This document shows, one piece after another, positions 1 to 5,355 of a stretch of 10,428 nt of DNA. The stretch's first letter is position 1; every line of letters begins with the position of its first letter. The notes beneath the pieces were generated by a model. That model saw only the letters and a program-made list of their open reading frames with translations. It ran no database searches and was not told where the DNA came from. The DNA comes from JAWVZH01 sp033722295 (lineage in GTDB: Bacteria > Bacteroidota > Bacteroidia > Chitinophagales > Saprospiraceae). The stretch spans positions 1 through 10,428 of the forward strand of contig JAWVZH010000109.1 of NCBI GenBank assembly GCA_033722295.1, read 5' to 3'. The translations under genes were made by a program, and so were the position numbers.

Positions 1-230
1 CCGCTGTGGTTCTACTACTACTTGTATGGCGAGGCCCCAATACCCAACCCACGGATATCATTCAGGAAATGTCAAGTGAGGAATTGGCGTATTACTACAT
101 TCAGATGGAGCCAGAAATTGCCTTATACGACCTTTGGATGGATGTATCCGACGTGCCTATAGATACTCTGGAGCATTGGATCCTTACTGAAAACATCCTG
201 GATGAGGAAATCGCGAAAGAAATTCATTGA
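1..230 (+). CDS. C-terminal part of unidentified single-pass membrane protein (5' truncated by window edge)
   Basis: The reading frame is open from the first bases of the window, so this is the end of a longer gene. A GTG codon at position 6 is probably internal. The visible part begins with a hydrophobic run (AVVLLLLVW) that looks like the end of a membrane helix, followed by about 65 acidic residues rich in Glu, Asp and Tyr. No family is recognised from this tail. The stop is 20 nt before the Spy-like gene, so the two are probably co-transcribed. In Bacteroidota, Spy-like genes of this kind commonly follow an ECF sigma-factor gene and a small membrane protein. By that analogy this could be the membrane partner or an anti-sigma-like protein, but this is inference from context only. 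The N-terminal part is needed to identify it. Confidence 0.7.
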   Translation, partial: AVVLLLLVWRGPNTQPTDIIQEMSSEELAYYYIQMEPEIALYDLWMDVSDVPIDTLEHWILTENILDEEIAKEIH

Positions 231-250
231 ACATTTTAAAATAAATTATC

Positions 251-778
251 ATGAAACGAACCTTGTTTTTCCTAGGCATATTTATGACGCTGACACTCAG
301 CGCTGCAGGGCAGGAAGATCCACCTGTGCCCCCAACACCTCCCAATCCCCCGGCTCCACCAACCCCTCCTGCACCTCCTGCACCTCCAGATCTGGAAGGC
401 CGATTGGAGAGGTTTGAAGCGATGAAGGTCGCACACATCACCTCATTTCTGGAGCTTACTCCGCAAGAAGCACAGTCCTTCTGGCCCGTTTACAACAAAT
501 GGGATGAGAAGAGAAGTACTTTAAGGAAGGCCATGCGGCCTGAAAAGAAGATCGAGGACATGACAGAAAAGGAAGCCAGTGATTTTCTGGATAAGACATT
601 GGAAACACGCAAGGCCCTTTCGGAGATCGAAAATTCAATGATCGAAGAACTGAAGTCCGTATTGTCGACGGAAAAGGTCCTTAAACTGGTACAGGCTGAA
701 CACAGTTTTCACCGGTCCGTGGTACAACGCTATAGAAAGAGATCAGAAGGCCGTCATCACCATAAGGAAAAACAATGA
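251..778 (+). CDS. Secreted Spy/CpxP-like helical protein with PPX-repeat spacer ('sensor of ECF-type sigma factor' type)
   Basis: A protein of 175 residues with a Sec-type signal peptide (about 1-20, ending SAAG before Gln21). Residues 24-47 are eight consecutive PPX triplets, expected to form an extended polyproline-II spacer. The helical domain (about 50-165) carries the motif LELTPQEAQSFWPVYNKW at 67-84, matching the LTPxxA-FWPVY signature of Bacteroidota proteins usually annotated 'sensor of ECF-type sigma factor', which are related to the periplasmic chaperones Spy and CpxP. A second, degenerate copy of the LTxxQ-like motif (LSTEKVLKL) lies at 138-146. The C-terminus is basic and contains HHH (169-171). 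The protein should act in the periplasm, probably sensing or buffering envelope stress. That role is family inference and is not proven for this protein. The start is ATG 20 nt after the upstream stop, without a Shine-Dalgarno sequence, as is usual in the phylum. A strong terminator follows the gene. Confidence 0.82.
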   Translation: MKRTLFFLGIFMTLTLSAAGQEDPPVPPTPPNPPAPPTPPAPPAPPDLEGRLERFEAMKVAHITSFLELTPQEAQSFWPVYNKWDEKRSTLRKAMRPEKKIEDMTEKEASDFLDKTLETRKALSEIENSMIEELKSVLSTEKVLKLVQAEHSFHRSVVQRYRKRSEGRHHHKEKQ

Positions 779-805
779 TCTAACCAGGTTCTGTTTTCTG
801 ATCTG

Positions 806-844
806 AAAGGCATCATGAGGAAAATGATCATGGTGCCTTTTTTT
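806..844 (+). terminator. Intrinsic terminator of the Spy-like unit
   Basis: A 13-bp stem (806-818 paired with 828-840, one T-G wobble) has a 9-nt loop, and the 3' arm runs into seven consecutive T residues (838-844). It begins 27 nt after the stop codon at 778. This is a textbook Rho-independent terminator for the rightward unit. The A-rich left base could also allow some function on the opposite strand, but no leftward gene ends here. Confidence 0.88.
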
Positions 845-927
845 GATCCTTATATCAATCATAGCATTAAAAGACCCATTTTTTTGTCATTTCAGGCCTA
901 AGATCCGGCACATTACCCACCAAATTG

Positions 928-1035
928 ATGGAAAAAAGAGAAAAGAATACAAGTTTTCCACTCAGACTTGACAAAAGATATCAATATGTAGACTTGTGTT
1001 GTAGAGCCTGTTGTGTTGGGTGTTTTTCAGATTAG
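928..1035 (+). CDS. Possible 35-residue cysteine-rich small ORF (doubtful)
   Basis: ATG at 928 opens a 35-codon frame ending with TAG at 1033-1035. The first half is charged (MEKREKNTSF...). The last 12 residues hold five cysteines in the pattern CC-x2-CC-x2-C (residues 24-32), preceded by KRYQYVDL. The pattern resembles cysteine-rich leader peptides that precede sulfur-metabolism genes in other phyla. The downstream gene, however, is a TPR protein and not a sulfur gene. Against it: there is no clear promoter in front, the cysteines arise from a low-complexity TGT-rich stretch, and a candidate promoter for the next gene lies inside it. It may be chance. Confidence 0.18.
   Translation: MEKREKNTSFPLRLDKRYQYVDLCCRACCVGCFSD
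968..996 (+). promoter_or_regulatory. Candidate Bacteroidota-type promoter for the TPR gene
   Basis: TTG at 968-970 is separated by 18 nt from TAGACTTG at 989-996. The latter matches the Bacteroidota -7 consensus TAnnTTTG at all but one fixed position. It lies downstream of the terminator at 844 and would give a leader of about 195 nt for the gene at 1200. A weaker alternative is TATATTTA at 1160-1167, but the TTTG in front of it (1143-1146) is only 13 nt away, shorter than usual. Both are pattern matches only. Confidence 0.28.
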
Positions 1036-1075
1036 TTTCTATACATTTCTTAAACATATGATTATCAGGGCTTTA

Positions 1076-1103
1076 TACGTATTCTAAAATGCGGTAATAC
1101 GTG
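1076..1103 (+). repeat. Short inverted repeat in leader of TPR gene
   Basis: ACGTATT at 1077-1083 is the reverse complement of AATACGT at 1096-1102, with one further T-G pair outside (1076 and 1103) and a 12-nt loop. It could be an operator dyad or a weak hairpin in the 5' leader. There is no T-run after it, so it is not a terminator. A dyad of this length can also occur by chance. Confidence 0.25.
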
Positions 1104-1199
1104 ATGTGGATGTGGAAAAAAACTGAAATTCGACACGAATCCTTTGGAAACTATTTCTTTATATTTACCTCCATAAGATCATAATCCGGTTATCTGAGA

Positions 1200-2618
1200 A
1201 TGTATCAGCGGACGAGAAGCGATCAGGCATTACGAAAAATGGTCCAAACCTTGGAAGCTCAGCTGGATGCTGAATTTGTAGGTTACTGGGAAAGTGAAGA
1301 CTTTCTTGCTATCATTGATCACTACATGGAATCGGGCCTTATAGAAAAGGCCTTACGCGTAGTTAATTTGTCGTGCCTGAGATATCGGTTTCAGTATGAG
1401 CATTACTTATTGAAAGCGCGTCTGTTATTTCTTATCTCACGATCTGATCTTGCACTTGATGTTCTGGAAGAAGCCCAGGATATCGCACCCAAAGAGCCCG
1501 AAATCCGACTATTACGTGGAGAGATCCTCTGTGCCTGTGGCCAATTACAACAGGCACTGATGGAGTATGAAGACATCAAATGTGAGGTTTTCGGGGAGGA
1601 CTTATCCCACGTACTTATTCGTGAATCATACATCCATGAGTCTATGAAAGATTTCGCCAGCATGTTTTATTCCCTAAAGCAAGTCCTGGAAATCGATCCT
1701 GATAATAACGAAGCCCTGGAGCAAATCTGGATGAGTGTCGAACTCTCCAAAAAATACGAAGAAAGCATTGAGTTGCACAAGGCCATTATCGATAAGAATC
1801 CCTACAATTACAGAGCCTGGTTTAACATAGGACACGCCTACTCCTGTATCGGAGAATACGAACTGGCCATTGACGCTCTTGAATATGCCTTTATCATCGA
1901 CCCTGATTTTGAAGCCGCCTATATGGACTGTGCGGAGATCTGTTTTCAGGTGAAGCAGTACGATCGGGCATTCAATATTTATGAAGAAGGTATTGAGAGG
2001 TTCGGTCCTGATGCGGAAACCCTGGTATTCATGGTAGAATGCCTGATGCCATTAGGAAGATCTACTGAAGCTCGCGATCTCTTATTAAAGGCGCTTACCA
2101 TCGATCCTTACAATGATGAGGTTCACTTCTACCTTGGCGAATGTCATTCTGCCAACAGAAAATGGAAGGCGGCCATCAAAGCTTACAACAAGGCGATCAA
2201 GATAGAGGACCGAAGAGAAGAATACCATGCCAGCATTGCCAATGCCTATGAGCACATGGGTGATCTGGAACTGGCCAATCACTACTATAAAAAATCCACA
2301 CATATAGCCTCCGAGCAAAACCAATACTGGATCAAGTACGCCACTTTTGCCAGAAAGCATAAGAGCCTGGAGGCCGCGCTGGATATACTCAACAAAGCCG
2401 ACCTCTTTGCCGTGGGTGCAGATCTGATGTACCATAAAGCTGCTTGCATGTATGAGCTGGGCCTGGAATCCCAGGCAATAGAAGTATTGGAAGATGCGCT
2501 TATGGAAGATCCTACATGGGTGAAGAACTTCATCGAATTATGTCCTTCGATCCTGAAGCATGACAAGATCACCGCGATGATAGAATATTATTGTGGGGAA
2601 CAGATCATAAGAGAGTAA
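1200..2618 (+). CDS. Cytoplasmic tetratricopeptide-repeat (TPR) protein
   Basis: A protein of 472 residues with no signal peptide or membrane segment. From about residue 35 to 445 it is an almost unbroken array of roughly twelve 34-residue TPR units. Clear ones include those near 135-168, 203-236 and 305-338, each ending in the typical IDPxN/F turn. Such arrays are scaffolds for protein-protein contacts. No catalytic domain is visible and the partner cannot be inferred. An in-frame TAA at 1182-1184 fixes ATG 1200 as the first usable start. The gene stands alone: a terminator lies upstream at 806-844, and the next gene is convergent, 20 nt away. Similar soluble TPR proteins of about 460 residues are common in Bacteroidota, but I do not know a defined function for this one. 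Confidence 0.9.
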   Translation: MYQRTRSDQALRKMVQTLEAQLDAEFVGYWESEDFLAIIDHYMESGLIEKALRVVNLSCLRYRFQYEHYLLKARLLFLISRSDLALDVLEEAQDIAPKEPEIRLLRGEILCACGQLQQALMEYEDIKCEVFGEDLSHVLIRESYIHESMKDFASMFYSLKQVLEIDPDNNEALEQIWMSVELSKKYEESIELHKAIIDKNPYNYRAWFNIGHAYSCIGEYELAIDALEYAFIIDPDFEAAYMDCAEICFQVKQYDRAFNIYEEGIERFGPDAETLVFMVECLMPLGRSTEARDLLLKALTIDPYNDEVHFYLGECHSANRKWKAAIKAYNKAIKIEDRREEYHASIANAYEHMGDLELANHYYKKSTHIASEQNQYWIKYATFARKHKSLEAALDILNKADLFAVGADLMYHKAACMYELGLESQAIEVLEDALMEDPTWVKNFIELCPSILKHDKITAMIEYYCGEQIIRE

Positions 2619-2638
2619 CGTCAGTTCAATGGCCGGCT

Positions 2639-3385
2639 TTACTCTTCATCCCATAACAAGGCGGCACCGATCACTCCTGCTTCATTTTTCAGTGATGCAG
2701 GCCTGACAGGTATTTCAAGGTCCAGGTGTTTCTCGTATTTTTCGAATTGCTTGGAGACCCCTCCCCCCATGACGATGAGATCGAGGGTGATTACGCGATG
2801 CAGGTAATGCATGACGTTATTGAGCCTTTTTCCCCACTTGGACCATGATAACTCCTTTTCACTTCTGATCCGGTTAGAGGCATGCAGCTCTAGGATGTTC
2901 TTCTTATACTTCATCAAACCAAGTTCGGTATTACGAACCAGGTGACCTTTTACGAATAGTGCAGATCCTATCCCGGTACCAACCGTAAGGAATAGTACCT
3001 GATCATAATCTTTCATTCCTGTGGTGCCGTACTGATACTCGGCCATTCCTGCTACGTCAGCATCATTAGCTATTCTGATTTCCTCCCCGAGTTCTTTCTC
3101 AAAGAACGCGTGCAGGTCAAAATCCAACCATCTCGAACTCACATTGACCGCGGTCTTGCAATAGCCATTAATGATCTTGGCAGGAAAACCGATACCGATG
3201 GGTCCGGAATAATCCAGATCCTTGATACCTTGCCTGATGACCTTTAAAACATCCCTGGGATGTGCTTCGGGTGGTGTCTTTCGTCGTAATCGCTCTGTGA
3301 TCAATTTACCGGTTGACAAGTCCACAACACCCAGTTTTATCCCAGTGCCTCCAACATCGATACCTAGTATGTTTTTCTCCTTCAT
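2639..3385 (-). CDS. ppgK: ROK-family kinase, polyphosphate-glucokinase-like
   Basis: A protein of 248 residues, the usual PPGK length, and collinear with mycobacterial polyphosphate glucokinase, which phosphorylates glucose to glucose-6-phosphate with polyphosphate or ATP. Visible motifs: phosphate-1 loop DVGGTGIK (10-17), catalytic NDAD with Asp108 as the expected base (107-110), phosphate-2 loop LTVGTGIGSALF (133-144), adenosine-type motif MGGGVSK (206-212) and the C-terminal AGVIGAA. The zinc-binding CxCGxxGC cluster of other ROK kinases is absent, as in PPGK. An oddity: the sugar-binding ExGH motif reads ELGL (154-157), so the histidine is replaced by leucine (codon TTG). This may alter substrate or activity. 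The start ATG overlaps the stop of the preceding cyclophilin gene in an ATGA, implying translational coupling. It is the last gene of the leftward series. Cytoplasmic. Confidence 0.87.
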   Translation of the reverse strand: MKEKNILGIDVGGTGIKLGVVDLSTGKLITERLRRKTPPEAHPRDVLKVIRQGIKDLDYSGPIGIGFPAKIINGYCKTAVNVSSRWLDFDLHAFFEKELGEEIRIANDADVAGMAEYQYGTTGMKDYDQVLFLTVGTGIGSALFVKGHLVRNTELGLMKYKKNILELHASNRIRSEKELSWSKWGKRLNNVMHYLHRVITLDLIVMGGGVSKQFEKYEKHLDLEIPVRPASLKNEAGVIGAALLWDEE

Positions 3386-4269
3386 TTGATCACGTGTAAT
3401 TTCATGTAAACCGTATCTGTCGGCTGATTGCCTTCGGCAGTATTCACCACAGCAATAGAATCCAATACATGCAGGCCGTGTGTCAAGTATCCGAATACGG
3501 TATATTCCATATCGAGCTGAGGTGCTCCCCCTTCCTCGAGGTAGCGTTCTCGCTGATAACTTCTATATACAATTCCCTTCTCCGCACTTATTTCCTCCAG
3601 TCGATCCTCATCCAGACTACCACCATGAACGATATAGAACTGGTCCGGTGAAGAAATCTTCTCAGGATTCGTCTCATCCGGCATCCTCGCCATGGCAACA
3701 GCGCCTCGATAATGAAGCATTTCAGGATCGAATTCCGGTGACAGATCACTCAAAGGTATTTTCAGACCATCGGCGGACCCATTTCTTGTATTTCCGTCTC
3801 CTCCCTGGATGACAAATCCTGGTATTACCCGATGAAAGGTCAGACTATCGTAATATCCGGATTCTACCATTTCTACAAAATGATCGGTATGCCGCGGGGT
3901 CCGACCCGACAATTGGGCGACCATTGTTCCGAACTTCGTATTGATGGCGATATTGCAATTCGAATCGGGTGGCTTTACTTTCAATTTGACAAGAACGCTG
4001 TCCACCTGCCCCTGAGAATAGTATTTTCCCTTCAGGGTATATTGACCTGATCGTGTGAACAATATTTTACCACTCTGATCCGGAGCCACTTCTTCACCGT
4101 TCAAATACCAGTTGACATTCGTTGCTGGTGCCAAACCAGAAACCTCAAGGTACTGTGGTGTAACTATTTCCTTCTCTACCGTCGAGATCAATGTCCTGGA
4201 TGAATGGCAACACAGAAACATCAGTGCAAGACAGCAGATATGTACGGTCCGGTAAACTGGTTTGAACAT
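3382..4269 (-). CDS. Exported cyclophilin-type peptidyl-prolyl isomerase with Ig-like N-terminal domain
   Basis: A protein of 295 residues. The N-terminus (K3, R7, then hydrophobic 11-21) is an export signal ending in LCCHSS. A lipidation site is possible, but the residue before either cysteine is Leu or Cys, not the usual Gly/Ala/Ser. Residues about 35-98 resemble an Ig/PKD-like beta domain (NWYLNGEEV, SGQYTLKGKY). Residues about 105-295 are a cyclophilin domain with FHRVIPGFVIQGGD (145-158) supplying the catalytic Arg147, Phe152 and Gln155. Deviations: the conserved SGSQF is SPDQF (207-211), and the position of human Trp121 (Phe in many bacteria) is Gln251. It therefore probably binds proline peptides with altered specificity, or may have low activity. 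The start lies 5 nt after the stop of the upstream cyclophilin gene, and its stop overlaps the kinase start. Confidence 0.85.
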   Translation of the reverse strand: MFKPVYRTVHICCLALMFLCCHSSRTLISTVEKEIVTPQYLEVSGLAPATNVNWYLNGEEVAPDQSGKILFTRSGQYTLKGKYYSQGQVDSVLVKLKVKPPDSNCNIAINTKFGTMVAQLSGRTPRHTDHFVEMVESGYYDSLTFHRVIPGFVIQGGDGNTRNGSADGLKIPLSDLSPEFDPEMLHYRGAVAMARMPDETNPEKISSPDQFYIVHGGSLDEDRLEEISAEKGIVYRSYQRERYLEEGGAPQLDMEYTVFGYLTHGLHVLDSIAVVNTAEGNQPTDTVYMKLHVIK

Positions 4270-4274
4270 ATTGA

Positions 4275-4925
4275 TCAGTTCAACAACCGGATGGTCATTT
4301 TGATGTCCTCAACCGGACGATCTTTAGGATTGGACTGAGTTTGAACCGCGGCGATCTTGTCGATGACCTCCATGCCTTCTACTACCTCTCCGAAAACCGT
4401 GTACTGACCATCCAGAAATGGCGTACCGCCAACCTCTTTGTATTTTTCGATCTGCTCCGGTGTATATTCGGTGCCAAATTGTTTTTCCACCATCCGGATC
4501 TGATTTTCTGAAACAGGTTGTCCGTCGACAATGTAAAATTGAGAACCCGAAGATTTTCTCTCAGGATTGACAGCATCGCCGGTTCTTGCTGCTGCAATCG
4601 CCCCCTTGTAATGCAAGGCACCTATCTCTGCATCTATAGTATAGCCGGGTCCTCCTGATCCAAGCTGTTGCTGAGGACCTGCGTTTCTCGAATTTGGGTC
4701 GCCCCCCTGGATCATAAAATCCTTGATCACCCTGTGAAATAACAGACCATCGTAATAGCCTTCCTTGATGAGTTTTATCATGTTATCCCGGTGCTTGGGG
4801 GTACTGTTATAGAGCTTGGCTTTCATAGTGCCATAATCGGTGGTTATTTCGATCATCCTTTCCTTTTCTTTACATCCGCTAAGTGCGAATACGATCATTA
4901 ACAAGTATATCAGATTCTTCATCAT
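4275..4925 (-). CDS. Lipoprotein cyclophilin-type peptidyl-prolyl cis-trans isomerase
   Basis: A protein of 216 residues that catalyses cis-trans isomerisation of prolyl bonds, assisting folding of envelope proteins. The signal peptide ends with a good lipobox, LSGC (15-18), so mature Cys18 should be lipidated. It is followed by the charged stretch KEKER, which could influence sorting between membranes or to the cell surface. The cyclophilin core includes FHRVIKDFMIQGGD (63-76) with Arg65, Phe70 and Gln73, then SSGSQFYIV (125-133) with Gln129 in the human Gln111 position, and FLDGQYTVFG (170-179) with Phe170 in place of Trp121, as in many bacterial, cyclosporin-insensitive enzymes. An insertion (about 136-166) rich in charged residues is typical of Bacteroidota members. 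All core active-site residues are present. It sits 19 nt after the 112-residue unknown protein and 5 nt before its divergent paralogue. Confidence 0.92.
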   Translation of the reverse strand: MMKNLIYLLMIVFALSGCKEKERMIEITTDYGTMKAKLYNSTPKHRDNMIKLIKEGYYDGLLFHRVIKDFMIQGGDPNSRNAGPQQQLGSGGPGYTIDAEIGALHYKGAIAAARTGDAVNPERKSSGSQFYIVDGQPVSENQIRMVEKQFGTEYTPEQIEKYKEVGGTPFLDGQYTVFGEVVEGMEVIDKIAAVQTQSNPKDRPVEDIKMTIRLLN

Positions 4926-4944
4926 AACAGGTATTTATTCACAT

Positions 4945-5283
4945 TCAGAGTCTTTCAAAGTATTCTATTATTCTCAATTTGAGAAGTTCCTCCTGTTGCG
5001 CTTTTGTCAACACGGTCAATTGACGATTAAGCTCGTAATGTGGCCAACCATCATCATCCTCTCCCACGAAGACATAAACTTCATCTTTCTCCAACAGACG
5101 GCAAACAGCGATATGCATCAGATCCTGTTTTTCTTCCTTGGTAAATCTACGATGCTGACCCAGTTCTCTCACTCCGATCAGGAATAATATGGCGTTCATA
5201 TCCGGCAATTTATCCTTGCCAACCATATCCTTGACCTTGTGCCTGACCTCAAGCCATTTGAAATCTATCTGCCACTGTTCCAT
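4945..5283 (-). CDS. Conserved protein of unknown function, 112 residues
   Basis: A small soluble protein without signal peptide or membrane helix. It has the sense of a compact, mostly helical domain: WLEVRHKVKD (10-19), LPDMNAILFLIGVRELG (26-42), KEEKQDLMHIAVCRLL (49-64) and the tail LLKLRIIEYF. Between these lies an acidic stretch, GEDDDGWPHYELN (74-86). To my recollection close relatives occur as conserved hypothetical proteins across Bacteroidota, with the PDMNAILFLIG and EEKQDLMHIAVC segments best kept. I know no assigned function. It precedes the cyclophilin pair by 19 nt, so it is probably co-transcribed with them. A 72-nt gap before it may contain its own promoter. The length and codon use are consistent with a real gene. 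Confidence 0.85.
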   Translation of the reverse strand: MEQWQIDFKWLEVRHKVKDMVGKDKLPDMNAILFLIGVRELGQHRRFTKEEKQDLMHIAVCRLLEKDEVYVFVGEDDDGWPHYELNRQLTVLTKAQQEELLKLRIIEYFERL

Positions 5284-5290
5284 GAAGTTG

Positions 5291-5298
5291 CAAAAATA
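5291..5298 (-). promoter_or_regulatory. Candidate -7 element before the 112-residue gene
   Basis: On the minus strand the sequence TATTTTTG matches the Bacteroidota -7 consensus TAnnTTTG exactly and lies 7 nt upstream of the ATG at 5283. No convincing -33 TTG is found at 17-23 nt, and the start of transcription would leave almost no leader. It could give internal transcription of the cyclophilin-kinase part, but the short leader and missing -33 box make this weak. Confidence 0.22.
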
Positions 5299-5355
5299 TA
5301 CAGTTGAGCTTAATTCAGGTATTCAGGAGGAGCAAATACATGATTATTACCGAGA

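Larger units (their letters stand above)
845..1199. other. Intergenic region without a confident gene
   Basis: About 355 nt between the terminator and the TPR gene. It is AT-rich and holds no long ORF, tRNA-like structure or mobile element. It contains a 35-codon cysteine-rich ORF (928-1035), a candidate promoter (968-996), a small dyad (1076-1103) and a TGT-rich stretch with the octamer TTGTGTTG at 994-1001 and again at 1011-1018. The TPR gene must be transcribed from a promoter somewhere here because of the upstream terminator. Confidence 0.7.

Noticed and set aside
184..441. Glycine-rich minus-strand ORF opposite the Spy-like gene
   Set aside because: Its Gly-Gly-x repeat is simply the reverse complement of the PPX codons of the real gene. 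It has no independent support and overlaps a well-recognised CDS.
1143..1167. TTTG...TATATTTA as promoter of the TPR gene
   Set aside because: The -7-like element is fair, but the spacing of 13 nt is shorter than the usual 17-23 nt. It is kept only as a weak alternative.
1104..1184. 26-codon ORF (starts MWMW) in frame with and just upstream of the TPR gene
   Set aside because: It ends at TAA 15 nt before ATG 1200. It resembles no known peptide and the TPR domain begins well inside the annotated start, so it is not needed as an N-terminal extension.
3480..3812. 110-codon plus-strand ORF opposite the divergent cyclophilin
   Set aside because: It is antisense to a clear cyclophilin domain and its composition looks like a shadow translation.
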